DNA of 44,105 bases from a virus. A program made the translations under genes and the position numbers. Each line of letters begins with the position of its first letter. The stretch's first letter is position 1. Under the pieces are notes generated by a model that worked only from the letters and a program-made list of their open reading frames with translations, had not been told where the DNA came from and did not search any database. Shown piece by piece: positions 16,301 through 22,818 of the stretch. Location of the stretch: positions 1-44,105 of the IMG/VR virus record IMGVR_UViG_3300047319_001335, one strand, 5' to 3'.

Positions 16301-17337
16301 TGGACGAAGGGACGGGCGGCAACGTCCTTGACGCCGAGAGCGCCCCCTACAGCTTCCCGCGCGGGGACATCTACGAGATCACCCCGGAGGCAACGCACGG
16401 CTTCCCGGGCCAGTTCTCCACCGAATACGTCATGCACCGGTACGACTGGGGCTTCTCCTACGTGCCGAGCACGATCTCGGGCAACTTCGACGATCCGCGG
16501 ATGCTCCGGGACTGCCACAACTACATCGGTTTCAAGCCGCCGCCCGGGGCGACGCGGTTCCACTTCGAGGCATTCGCCTACATCAACGTGTACGAGACAG
16601 GAGCGGCCTCGATCGGCAGCCAGCCGCCGCCGTCGGGTGAGGGCGCGATCTCGTTCGAGGTCCTGCGGACGTGGTACTCGGGGCTGCCCGGTGAGCCGGC
16701 GGAATTGCCGATCATGAGCTCGACCTCACCCGACTACAACTACGGGCCCGGGGAGGCCGACCTCGGCCACATCAAGCACGCCTACGGTGTCTCGTACCAC
16801 GCCGACATCACCGATCAGGAGCTGGTTCAGATCGGCGGCAAGATCACGCTTGCCCCTGACGCCCTGATGAAGAGCCACGGTCCGGGCCCGCTGCTCGTCA
16901 ATGGCATGAAGCGGGTCGCCGAGCTCAAGCTGTGGAACGTCCGCGTCAGCTTCGAGTGGGATCCGGTGGAGGGCGGCAACAGCGACTCGCTGGGCCCGTG
17001 TCTCGAAGACGAGGCGCCCCCTGTACTCGAGCACGGCTGGTTCTCGGAGATGGTCGAGGCCTCCAAGCCCGGTGGCTACTTCAGCGCCAGCCGCCCGGTG
17101 GCGCCGGCGACCCTGAACGTCTACCTCCACGGCGTGCTGCTGATGCCCGACGACGACTGGGTTCAGGTCGAGGGCAGCAAGACCCAGTTCATCCTGATCA
17201 AGCCCGGGCCACGCTGCCTGCGCCTCGTGTACATGGCGCTGACGGCCGGCATCGAGACGCACCGCTCGACGACCCGAGAGACCAGCCGCAACGTGGGAGC
17301 CGACATGGACCGCCTCAACGACGTGCGCCCCGTGTAG
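13306..17337 (+). CDS. Giant minor tail protein: short tandem repeats, hub-like module, lectin-like tail
   Basis: 1343 residues. Residues about 15-330 hold some 15 or more degenerate repeats of about 12-25 residues on the theme F-x-[ILVM]-[DGS]-A-x-[ILV] (FDIDAYT, FGIDAVL, FVMDAAI, FPLDAFL, FDLGAVV, FDAVVA). Residues about 351-705 form a hub module related to the protein at 10749 (VRIEVFIDGKDMTAH, LLEGTDFNVLFDRVYIYN, ITVMSMTF). Residues about 885-965 look like a concanavalin-type sandwich (YARIQCLLDGTVRIRLWP ... VWFDSLGYV). Further beta domains follow to the end. It is probably the tail-tip protein carrying receptor-binding regions; the precise role is inferred. Confidence 0.72.
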   Translation: MSLLLLFSQEQAPSGPVTRTGHFTIGAWVDAGPGQSWGVGAVIAGRTRALFDIDAYTAHTILISAWIRLVRAFGIDAVLRRAQAGSFVMDAAIGDRPNVWLVDAYSVRKVPGSFPVKGWLVAPERGGSFPLDAFLVGTRGDFVMDAQISSPATVGGAVELDAVVSDTYRRSGFDLGAVVHTAGSGGLFDVEAVVALVPSIHSFPVDALIPPWFSVGAFVAQSFQMSAEIWKPGQSITFDAQVLGLHFGWVAFDAVVARGYIAFNAVVKASPHDIIPFIAWVRRLDQSFGLDARVADHFGISAYVQPSFTVGAFISSDSGQKYWPPGSGGPGNPGPIDPGTGEPWLPPHHQVRIEVFIDGKDMTAHVELAQCMFEQHAGSSPGSFSLPLRGAFPKYDGGEEIRVDLDGFRQFGGFVTNVTHGYHYPYVAGEDKDEAHPNQQPLTLLEGTDFNVLFDRVYIYNVPDVGSRTHGIYTTIDPLPMGLTDKEYISAVLSKYIDPPWRRLFDFTTYVEVTGNSPSPEQPFTVETGQTLRQFLTSLSQMTNAIWYMDPYYAIHSHSRANANAPRAITDGTGTDSGGDPTGGIHCRELSVEWTIESTMNDVTVYGTLAETVEGQIIFSRRQDQDLIDKVGLWQYQEFRSDLHLQSHVSERAGILKSRADRVIHRAVCKIFEKGFQAGQVVSLFSGEYDVAENIPITVMSMTFALSQGADEDGKCYGVPVYELQMSNDPEPPFNLYDALPWEFHDLGDSPSHPRFQMPHVTLTTKEPGNTLKPCVDNGWVPLWAPGDPLIPDGSIVVTDPMSPPPWCIVVRMAGGPQPFSVSQLMLPGDHSGYSDPAGTQSSMFAQLGFIGHWFLSVHALGQTGSGNTTDNSPTIVAPITPGVDNYARIQCLLDGTVRIRLWPATKREPEAWTLSATPSYQPGVDMGVAGHLGLASRLGIQGTVEVALAGDQGKGWVWFDSLGYVGADLITSQIIYSPYLPWTWGVIKYPGGTRPAGVDEGTGGNVLDAESAPYSFPRGDIYEITPEATHGFPGQFSTEYVMHRYDWGFSYVPSTISGNFDDPRMLRDCHNYIGFKPPPGATRFHFEAFAYINVYETGAASIGSQPPPSGEGAISFEVLRTWYSGLPGEPAELPIMSSTSPDYNYGPGEADLGHIKHAYGVSYHADITDQELVQIGGKITLAPDALMKSHGPGPLLVNGMKRVAELKLWNVRVSFEWDPVEGGNSDSLGPCLEDEAPPVLEHGWFSEMVEASKPGGYFSASRPVAPATLNVYLHGVLLMPDDDWVQVEGSKTQFILIKPGPRCLRLVYMALTAGIETHRSTTRETSRNVGADMDRLNDVRPV

Positions 17338-17363
17338 GCTGGACGCCGCAAGGAGGTGCCCAG

Positions 17364-17705
17364 TTGACCTACGAGCAATTCGTGGCAACCGTCGGGATCG
17401 TCGCAGTGGTGACCATCCTCGTCGAGGTGATCAAGCGCGCCGCGGCATGGACTGACGAGGCGACAGCTCGCTGGGCCCCGCTCCTCGCGGTCATTCTTGG
17501 CGCTGTCCTCGGTGGCGTCCTGTTCGCAGTGGCGCCGGCCACTGTCCGGATCGGACAGGACATCGTGGTCGCGGTCCTCTTCGGCCTCGTGCAGGGCGCC
17601 GGCGCGGTCGGCCTCTACGACGTCGGTGGGAAGGGCGTGATCGAAGCGGTCGCGGGATCGCACAACCCTTCCGGTGACGGTCCGGCCACACCCCCAGCCC
17701 CCTGA
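17364..17705 (+). CDS. Holin candidate with three membrane segments
   Basis: 113 residues from TTG at 17364, chosen because a perfect AGGAGGTG lies seven bases upstream; the longer open frame upstream lies inside the tail gene. Three hydrophobic stretches are visible: FVATVGIVAVVTILVEVI, APLLAVILGAVLGGVLFAV and IVVAVLFGLVQGAGAVGLYD, followed by a polar Pro-rich tail. Size, topology and place after the last tail gene fit a holin that makes membrane holes for endolysin. The stop context (CCCCC TGA) overlaps another open frame, discussed separately. Confidence 0.62.
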   Translation: MTYEQFVATVGIVAVVTILVEVIKRAAAWTDEATARWAPLLAVILGAVLGGVLFAVAPATVRIGQDIVVAVLFGLVQGAGAVGLYDVGGKGVIEAVAGSHNPSGDGPATPPAP

Positions 17706-17896
17706 GCGGCGGGTGGCTCGACCGCCCGCACATCGACCCTGAGAAATTCGGAAAGCCGTTCCGCTGCCCCAACGAGCAGTGCGGCTACGGGTGTCTGAAG
17801 ACGCCCCAGACCCAGTGGACGGGAAAGTGCCCAAACTGCGGATCCCAGCTCATGCCGGTCCCCGGCTCGCCGCCCTCGCCCTCGCGATCTTCTTGA
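17702..17896 (+). CDS. Zinc-ribbon peptide read from a CTG start or by frameshift from the holin gene
   Basis: The frame encodes about 64 residues with a convincing zinc ribbon: FRCPNEQCGYGCLKTP ... GKCPNCGSQLMPVPG. No ATG, GTG or TTG is available in this frame ahead of the ribbon. Either CTG at 17702 starts it (CTGA overlap with the holin-like stop, mirroring TTGA/ATGA overlaps elsewhere here), or ribosomes slip -1 on the run of Cs just before the stop and make a C-terminally extended holin-like protein. A longer reading of the next gene from GTG at 17779 would overlap it and looks less natural. Coding is likely; the start is uncertain. Confidence 0.5.
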   Translation: MSGGWLDRPHIDPEKFGKPFRCPNEQCGYGCLKTPQTQWTGKCPNCGSQLMPVPGSPPSPSRSS

Positions 17897-18210
17897 TCGC
17901 GGCGGCTGACTCCCCCGTGACGACGCCGCTCCCCTCCATCGACCAGATCGTCGGGGCGACGCCGTCGGGCTTGCTCGCGCTGGGGATCTTCGGGTTCCTG
18001 CGCGGCTGGTTCATTCAGGGCGACCTGTACGAGCGTCAGGTGGTCCGCGCCGACACCGCCACTGCGGCCGCCGCCACTGCCAACGAGACCACCGCGAACG
18101 CCATCAGGACCGTCTCTGAGCTGTCGGCGGCGCACAAGGCGGAGGTAGACTCCCTCCGGGTCGAGCTGGCGCGTCTACAGCCAGCCCGGAAACAGGGGGC
18201 CGTCGCATGA
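17893..18210 (+). CDS. Single-span membrane protein with coiled coil
   Basis: 105 residues from TTG at 17893, which overlaps the zinc-ribbon stop as TTGA; a GTG at 17779 gives a longer version of 143 residues. One membrane segment (SGLLALGIFGFLRGWFI) is followed by a long Ala/Thr/Glu-rich helix (AHKAEVDSLRVELARLQ) likely to form a coiled coil. This layout resembles small inner-membrane proteins of actinophage lysis regions and, loosely, i-spanins. Lysis involvement is inferred from position. The stop overlaps the next ATG as ATGA. Confidence 0.6.
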   Translation: MIAAADSPVTTPLPSIDQIVGATPSGLLALGIFGFLRGWFIQGDLYERQVVRADTATAAAATANETTANAIRTVSELSAAHKAEVDSLRVELARLQPARKQGAVA

Positions 18211-18431
18211 TGGAGGGCCTGACTCTCCGGTTCCAGATGCCGTGGGTCCGTCGCCAGCGGGCTGCGGTGAAAGGGGACGAGGCGACCAAGGCGGTCGTCG
18301 ACGCTGCAAGGGACCTGAAGCGTCAGGCCGATGAGGTCATTCGCGCGGCCTACGCGCTCGCCGACGATCGTTTGCGCGAGCAGCGCCAGATCCCTCAGCC
18401 GGCAGGGCGGGGCAGTCGGGATGAGGAATGA
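18207..18431 (+). CDS. Small helical protein, unknown function
   Basis: 74 residues, ATG overlapping the preceding stop. The middle is a charged amphipathic helix (TKAVVDAARDLKRQADEVIR) and the tail is Arg/Gln-rich. No membrane segment or known motif. It sits in the run of small membrane-protein genes after the holin candidate and is immediately followed by a GTG start. Confidence 0.55.
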   Translation: MMEGLTLRFQMPWVRRQRAAVKGDEATKAVVDAARDLKRQADEVIRAAYALADDRLREQRQIPQPAGRGSRDEE

Positions 18432-18896
18432 GTGGCCGACCTCCTGCTCGATCTGCTCGCCGTGGCGTACATCTCGTTTGCCCTGATTGACCTCTACGTC
18501 TTCCTGCGGATCGTCGCCCCGGCGCGGGTCAAGCCCCCGATCGACGCACTGACCGCCAGCGCGGTCGTTGTCGGGACCATTCTGGTTGGCGGCTTGATCG
18601 GCGGGCTGCTCGGGCTCAACGCGGTGATCCTGAACCTGTCCGACCAGCAGATCCGACTCGTCCCCACGCCCCTCAGCCTGATCCTGCTGGTGGTCGCCCT
18701 CGGCGCGCCGTCGATCGGCTGCCTGTTCATGCTCCGCCAGCTCCGCCGCTGGCGCTCGGGGGCCGCCCTGCATCTCCACGCCCGGGGGACAGACCGCGGC
18801 ACCAGTCTCCATCAGCACCGCCGAGCGACCGATGCTCCTGATGGGCCGGCGGAATTCCACCACGGGCGCGCCACGGACGGGGAGAAGAAGCCATGA
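18432..18896 (+). CDS. Membrane protein with three predicted spans
   Basis: 154 residues, GTG directly after the preceding TGA, with GAGGAA upstream. Hydrophobic segments: LLLDLLAVAYISFALIDLYV, SAVVVGTILVGGLIGGLLGL and PLSLILLVVALGAPSIGCLF, followed by a His/Arg-rich cytoplasmic-type tail. It may be a second holin-like or superinfection-related membrane protein; no specific family is recognised. Confidence 0.6.
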   Translation: MADLLLDLLAVAYISFALIDLYVFLRIVAPARVKPPIDALTASAVVVGTILVGGLIGGLLGLNAVILNLSDQQIRLVPTPLSLILLVVALGAPSIGCLFMLRQLRRWRSGAALHLHARGTDRGTSLHQHRRATDAPDGPAEFHHGRATDGEKKP

Positions 18897-19042
18897 TCAC
18901 GATCTCGATCATCCTCGCGATCATCGGGCTGATCTGCGGGATCATCGCGCTGGTGCCGCGGGTCGCCGACAACGTCCCGTGGACGGCTCTGGGCGTGATC
19001 TTCGTCGCCCTCGCGATCATCGTTCCCGCGATCGCCAAGTAG
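18893..19042 (+). CDS. 49-residue two-span membrane peptide
   Basis: ATG overlaps the preceding stop (ATGA) and a GGGGAGAAGAAG site lies just upstream. The product is almost entirely hydrophobic: MITISIILAIIGLICGIIAL, a short PRVADNVPW turn, then ALGVIFVALAIIVPAIAK. Size and topology suit a small holin, antiholin or pinholin-like peptide. It ends one base before the next GTG start. Confidence 0.6.
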   Translation: MITISIILAIIGLICGIIALVPRVADNVPWTALGVIFVALAIIVPAIAK

Positions 19043-19471
19043 GTGTACTTCTCGGACGAGGTCATGGCGGCGACCGCGGAGGCTGCCCGCCGGATCGGGA
19101 GCCAGTGGATCGCCGAGGCACCGCTGCGCGTCCACTCGAGCTCGATCGCTGCCGACGGATCGCCGGAGTGGCACCCGTCCTTCGCTCGCTGGCTGATGCG
19201 CTCAGAACGGCCGCCGGCGCTGGGCGGCGACGAGACGCTGCGGACGACCCGGGTGATGCGGAAGCTCCGCAAGGTCGCGGTCCGCGAGTACGAGGTCTGC
19301 TACCGGCTCCTGATCCTGCACGACACGGTCGCGTCGACGACGCGGTGGCTGAACGAGCGCGCCCGGGCGAACGGCATTCCCCTGCCTCCCCGGCGCGACG
19401 TTCACTACGTCGAGAAGGACACGATCGCCCTATTCGTGGTCGGGATCGACTGGGCCGACGCCCACTGGTGA
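19043..19471 (+). CDS. Hypothetical helical protein, last rightward gene
   Basis: 142 residues, GTG immediately after the preceding TAG. Mostly helical; the second half (KLRKVAVREYEVCYRLLIL ... TTRWLNERARANGIPLP ... DTIALFVVGIDWADAHW) has a rhythm reminiscent of small DNA-binding or sigma-like helical proteins, but no clear helix-turn-helix can be assigned. It is the last plus-strand gene and its end overlaps the convergent minus-strand ORF by about 40 bases. Confidence 0.6.
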   Translation: MYFSDEVMAATAEAARRIGSQWIAEAPLRVHSSSIAADGSPEWHPSFARWLMRSERPPALGGDETLRTTRVMRKLRKVAVREYEVCYRLLILHDTVASTTRWLNERARANGIPLPPRRDVHYVEKDTIALFVVGIDWADAHW

Positions 19472-19597
19472 TGTTGCACTCAGCAGCCGGTGGAGCAGAT
19501 CGTGCAGACGTTCTCCGCGCGCGTGATGACCGAGCTCGGGGTAGACCGCCTTGAACCAACGCTGGCCCGGGGGCGCGTCGGGAAGCGAGATCATCAT
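19430..19597 (-). CDS. Short hypothetical protein, last leftward gene
   Basis: 55 residues from an ATG that shares its A with the stop of the upstream gene (TGATG). The sequence begins MMISLPDAPPGQRWFKAVYP and contains an amphipathic helix ERLHDLLHRLL. It is supported by coupling to the upstream gene and a protein-like composition, but it overlaps the 3' end of the convergent rightward gene. No function is apparent. Confidence 0.45.
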   Translation of the reverse strand: MMISLPDAPPGQRWFKAVYPELGHHARGERLHDLLHRLLSATSPVGVGPVDPDHE

Positions 19598-19878
19598 CAG
19601 TCGTCGGGCGTCGGGACATTCAGGACGAACGGCGTGTTCTCGCCCATCCACGCGTCGAGGATGTTGAAGCCCACGTAGTCGACGACCTCGTCCTCGTCCA
19701 TGCCCTGCTCGGTCAGGGCCGCGACGATCAGGTCGTAGTCGTAGACCACGAGGGCCGGCTTCGTGTACTGGCGGCCGACGCCGACGATCGCCGCGTCGAG
19801 GCCGTCCATGAACAGGGCGTCCGGGTTGTCGTCCTCGAGCTGCTCCTCGGCCCACGCGCGCCGGCGCTCCGGGGTCAG
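19597..19878 (-). CDS. Hypothetical phage protein, probable CTG start
   Basis: 93 residues. The conserved-looking body runs TPERRRAWAEEQLEDDNPDA, MDGLDAAIVGVGRQY, PALVVYDYDLIVAAL, EDEVVDYVGFNI and DAWMGENTPFVLN, the look of a common small actinophage protein whose homologues (from memory) start near the TPERR segment. The only start-like codon there is a CTG that forms a CTGA overlap with the upstream stop; an internal ATG would remove about 22 apparently genuine residues. Function unknown. Confidence 0.65.
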   Translation of the reverse strand: MTPERRRAWAEEQLEDDNPDALFMDGLDAAIVGVGRQYTKPALVVYDYDLIVAALTEQGMDEDEVVDYVGFNILDAWMGENTPFVLNVPTPDD

Positions 19879-20339
19879 GGCTGGGGGACCTTGTCCGTCC
19901 ACGCGTTCTCCGCATCCGATGCGCCAACCAGCCACACCGCCCCGCCCCGCTCGACGCCGTACAGGTAGCTGGGCACGCCGCGATCCTGCGCCTTGTCGGT
20001 GAGGCGCACGGTGCCCGAGTCGAGGGGCTCCCGCTCGAGGTCCTCCTCGGACACGAACGCGAGGACGAGGTCGCTGCCCGCGACCATGTCGTAGTCGCGC
20101 TCCCACGTTGCCTCGCGCCCGGACACCTCGGCGTTGGGCTCCGGGATCCACCAGACCGTCGAGAGGCTGAGGTCCCGGCACAGCCGGTAGACGTCCATCT
20201 CGAACCGCTCGGCTCGCCGTATCCCCGAGCGCAGGTTGATCGTGGCGTCCGCCGGCAGGGCCAGCAGGAACCGGATCAACCAGCGCGGGGCATGTCCCGG
20301 CGGCAGCTTTCGCGCGCCGGCGATGGTCACCGCGGTCAC
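19875..20339 (-). CDS. SLOG/YspA-like Rossmann protein (predicted nucleotide binder)
   Basis: 154 residues, GTG start. The N-terminus VTIAGARKLPPGHAPRWLIR followed by FLLALPADATINLRSG matches the DUF2493/YspA-type start (V-T-G-S-R ... L-P ... G), where a Gly-rich turn binds a nucleotide. Later segments TWERDYDMVAGSDLVLAFV fit the second half of such a fold. SLOG proteins bind nucleotide-derived ligands, often in conflict or stress systems; the ligand here is unknown. It sits in a tightly overlapped leftward operon. Confidence 0.6.
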   Translation of the reverse strand: MTAVTIAGARKLPPGHAPRWLIRFLLALPADATINLRSGIRRAERFEMDVYRLCRDLSLSTVWWIPEPNAEVSGREATWERDYDMVAGSDLVLAFVSEEDLEREPLDSGTVRLTDKAQDRGVPSYLYGVERGGAVWLVGASDAENAWTDKVPQP

Positions 20340-20343
20340 AGGG

Positions 20344-20814
20344 TCATGGGGCTCGGCGCCAGCTTATGACCGGGATCCCGCAGGCGCGCAGGGCGCGGCA
20401 GGCAGCGGGCCCGAGGTCGAACACCCGGTTACCCCAGTAGGGACCACGGTCGGTCACCTTGGCGATGATCTGGCGGCCGCGGTAGCGCAGCTCGACGAGC
20501 GTGCCGCACGGCAGCGTCTTGTGGGCGACGGTGAGATGGACCGCATCGAGGCGTCCTCCGCAGGCCATGTGCCTTCCTAGAAACCCGTCGCCGATCCCGT
20601 ATGCACTCGCGTGAACGGTGACCCAGCGGGTGGGCAACGAGGCTCGCAGCTTCACGACGCGAGCCTGCGTCACCGACCTCAGATGGTCGGCCTTCGGTGC
20701 CACCACCGCCGGCGCTCGGCCAGACGAGCTGACCGAGGAACCACCTGAAGCTACCGGGATCGTACCGGAACCGATGGCGCCGACGCCCAGCGCGACCGCG
20801 AGCAGCCAGCTCAC
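20344..20814 (-). CDS. Secreted RlpA-like double-psi beta-barrel protein
   Basis: 156 residues from a GTG that overlaps the upstream stop (GTGA); the longer open frame lies inside other genes. A signal-like N-terminus (MSWLLAVALGVGAIGSG) is followed by a Ser/Ala linker. From about residue 66 comes an RlpA-type barrel: ASAYGIGDGFLG, MACGGRLD, TLPCGTLVELRYRGR, then KVTDRGPYWGNRVFDLG (Asp122, Asp133). In RlpA and related 3D-domain proteins this fold binds or cleaves peptidoglycan. It may be an exported cell-wall factor helping lysis or DNA entry. It is far from the tail/holin genes and on the other strand. Confidence 0.75.
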   Translation of the reverse strand: MSWLLAVALGVGAIGSGTIPVASGGSSVSSSGRAPAVVAPKADHLRSVTQARVVKLRASLPTRWVTVHASAYGIGDGFLGRHMACGGRLDAVHLTVAHKTLPCGTLVELRYRGRQIIAKVTDRGPYWGNRVFDLGPAACRALRACGIPVISWRRAP

Positions 20815-21074
20815 GACTCTCGGTACAACAGGTCGCCGATGTTGGCGACGTGGTAGGTCCCATCGTCGAGCCAGCGCACCAGCGCCATGCCCTCGACGGA
20901 CCCCGCCGGCGACCCGACGAACCACTTCAGGACGATCGCGTCGTGGACGAGCTCAGGCCGGCTGCCGGAGCTGGGGGTGAGCCGGGGCCCGCCCGACTCG
21001 TAGTGCTTCACGGGCTCGCCCTCGGGGGTGCTGAGCAGCTCGCCCATGACCGGTTCAGTCTGCGGCTGGTCCAT
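20811..21074 (-). CDS. Hypothetical protein
   Basis: 87 residues. A polar N-terminus is followed by a beta-like region (HDAIVLKWFVGSP, MALVRWLDDGTYHVANIGD). It overlaps the upstream gene by 20 bases and its stop overlaps the GTG of the barrel protein. No family recognised. Confidence 0.55.
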   Translation of the reverse strand: MDQPQTEPVMGELLSTPEGEPVKHYESGGPRLTPSSGSRPELVHDAIVLKWFVGSPAGSVEGMALVRWLDDGTYHVANIGDLLYRES

Positions 21075-21402
21075 CGGGAACCTCCTCCCCTGACCACCTC
21101 GACGGCAGGGATGCGTCGATCAGCGGCCAGCTCTTCCCCTGCATCTCCCGGCGCTCGCGACAGGCGTCGCGGTCAGCGCAGCACGGGAACGCTCGGAACC
21201 CGGCGCCGGGCTCGTTGCCGGCGATGTTGCGGACCCGGATCGACACGCCCTCGGCGACCATACCGCACAGGCGACAGACGAACGGGCCGTGCGGCGGCAG
21301 GTGCTTGCGGCTCTCGGCGATCTGGCGCTCCCAGATGGGCCCGCGGTACTCCTTGCCCGGCTTCAGCCCGGAGGCCTTGTCGCCGAACGTCGGTCCGGTC
21401 AC
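21055..21402 (-). CDS. Putative zinc-binding hypothetical protein
   Basis: 115 residues from a GTG overlapping the upstream stop (GTGA). It contains FVCRLCGMV and CCADRDACRERRE, a likely four-Cys zinc site, with a Lys-rich N-terminus. The TFGDKASGLKPGKEYRGPIW opening is unlike known nucleases. Function unknown; a nucleic-acid-binding accessory is possible. Confidence 0.6.
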   Translation of the reverse strand: MTGPTFGDKASGLKPGKEYRGPIWERQIAESRKHLPPHGPFVCRLCGMVAEGVSIRVRNIAGNEPGAGFRAFPCCADRDACRERREMQGKSWPLIDASLPSRWSGEEVPDGPAAD

Positions 21403-21896
21403 CGCCAGCGCCGCGTGTCGAACAGGTTCAGGTCGTCGGTCGTCAGGAAGTGGGCCTTGCGGCCCCGATCGCCCGGATCGGTCAGCGGGATCTTCTTCGC
21501 AAGCCGGGAGAGGATCCACCCCCGGATCTCGAAGGTCGGCGGGGTCCCCCGGATGCACGCGACTCGGCGATCACCCGGGTCTTCCGGGGCAACCTTCCAC
21601 ATCGACGACGCTGAGTAGCGGATCTCCCACAGGGCGCCCGCGTCAGGCGCCTTGAACGTGTTGACGCCTTCGTCCCACTCGATCCCGAAGACCACACAGA
21701 ACGCGAGCTCAGCCTGCGCCCCCTGTATGTGGCGGTTTACGGAGGTGTCCTGCCCTCGTCCGGTATATGGGAAGCGAGGCTTCCGGCCGACGGACGCCTC
21801 GGCTCGTCGGCGACCGACACGCGCGCCGCGCGCCATCTGGGCTTCGTCGAGGGCAACGTAGATGCTGTCGCCTACGACCCAGACACTAGCGGCCAC
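21399..21896 (-). CDS. Hypothetical protein, possible PD-(D/E)XK-type fold
   Basis: 165 residues, GTG start overlapping the RusA-like gene by 11 bases. A helix with an early Glu (IQGAQAELAFCVVFGIEWD), a strand pair (ALWEIRYSASSMWKV) and the ending FEIRGWILSRLAKK resemble a phage family that I associate with a restriction-endonuclease-like fold. The usual Asp ... Glu-x-Lys triad cannot be shown convincingly here. It lies next to a resolvase, which fits a nucleic-acid role. Confidence 0.5.
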   Translation of the reverse strand: MAASVWVVGDSIYVALDEAQMARGARVGRRRAEASVGRKPRFPYTGRGQDTSVNRHIQGAQAELAFCVVFGIEWDEGVNTFKAPDAGALWEIRYSASSMWKVAPEDPGDRRVACIRGTPPTFEIRGWILSRLAKKIPLTDPGDRGRKAHFLTTDDLNLFDTRRWR

Positions 21897-22296
21897 AGCA
21901 CGCGCAGGGCACGAACGCCCCGATCCCCAGCCACACCCGTGGTCTCTGCATGTCGAGCTCCTTGCTGATTGCCGTGGGGTAGAACCGCGAGTCGTCGACC
22001 CCGAGCGCGACCTTGAGCGCGTCGTCGACGATCTTCATGACGTTGTCGAAGTCCATGTCGCGGGAGAGGTAGAGCCGGTAGTCGACCCTGATCCGCTCCG
22101 GTGGGATCCACCCTGACGGTCGGGCGGTCCTGATGACCGGGATGGCGCCGTCGATGTACGCCTTGACGTGTGCGTTCTTCGCGATCCGGGAGTACGGGAC
22201 GTTGCCCCCGTCCTTGCCTCGTCGGTAGCCCCGCTGGATCTCGTTCTCGTTGCCGCTGGCCGGCTGACCGAGGATCACGACGGGCCACATGCTCAT
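21886..22296 (-). CDS. RusA-like Holliday junction resolvase
   Basis: 136 residues. The signature is RDMDFDNVMKIVDDAL ... GVDDSRFYPTAISKE: paired aspartates (Asp82, Asp84), Asn85, Lys88 and a second Asp-Asp at 101-102, the arrangement of the RusA active site that binds Mg and cuts four-way junctions. Length matches RusA (about 120-140). It would resolve branched DNA made by the annealing protein and exonuclease encoded upstream. The ATG overlaps the preceding stop. The C-terminal CACC may add a metal or disulphide. Confidence 0.83.
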   Translation of the reverse strand: MSMWPVVILGQPASGNENEIQRGYRRGKDGGNVPYSRIAKNAHVKAYIDGAIPVIRTARPSGWIPPERIRVDYRLYLSRDMDFDNVMKIVDDALKVALGVDDSRFYPTAISKELDMQRPRVWLGIGAFVPCACCGR

Positions 22297-22544
22297 GTCT
22301 TCGACAGGCTGGTCCAGTTGGCGAAGACGTCACCCTCGACGTAGAACGGCCGGCGGTCGAGGCGGGAGTAGGCCAGCCGGTACTCGACCACGACGACGCT
22401 GCCGTCGGGATCCGTCGGGGAGTCTTCCTCCGAGAACGCGATCGGCCGCCTGACCATGACCGGGACTCGCAAGGTCGACGGCAGCGGAGGGGTGATCGCG
22501 AACGACTCCCCGTCCCGCTGGCCGCCGACCAGTGCGATCCGCAT
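22293..22544 (-). CDS. Hypothetical protein
   Basis: 83 residues: MRIALVGGQRDGESFAI opens a small beta-rich protein with VVVVEYRLAYSRLDRRPFYV near the end. This type (G-G-x-x-D-G at the start, Y-x-L at the end) is common among small actinophage proteins. It lies between an acidic protein and the RusA-like gene. Function unknown. Confidence 0.55.
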   Translation of the reverse strand: MRIALVGGQRDGESFAITPPLPSTLRVPVMVRRPIAFSEEDSPTDPDGSVVVVEYRLAYSRLDRRPFYVEGDVFANWTSLSKT

Positions 22545-22817
22545 CTAGGCCTCGCCGCCCTCGGAGTCCGTGGTCTCGGCCGAGTCGCCGCCCTGATCGG
22601 CGGACCCCTTCTTCAGGGTGCGCGCTCGGTCGATCGAGTAGCCCTTCTCGGTCTCCTCGGTCGTCTCGGTGTCGTCGCCGGCGTTGGCCGTCGGGTTGTC
22701 CGACTGGGTGGGATTGCCGCCGCCCGACGGGCCGATCTTGGCGTCGTCGCCCTCGTCGGTGCGCTCGGTGTCGCGGGTGCCTTCTTCGGTCACGGGTGCC
22801 TCCTGCTTTGGCGCCAT
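22545..22817 (-). CDS. Acidic, disordered hypothetical protein
   Basis: 90 residues almost entirely of Glu, Asp, Thr, Gly, Ser and Pro, with one basic patch (YSIDRARTLKKGS). Likely unstructured. Such peptides can be DNA mimics or scaffolds, but nothing in the sequence shows this. It abuts the next start with no gap and follows the peptidase gene. Confidence 0.5.
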   Translation of the reverse strand: MAPKQEAPVTEEGTRDTERTDEGDDAKIGPSGGGNPTQSDNPTANAGDDTETTEETEKGYSIDRARTLKKGSADQGGDSAETTDSEGGEA

Positions 22818-22818
22818 T

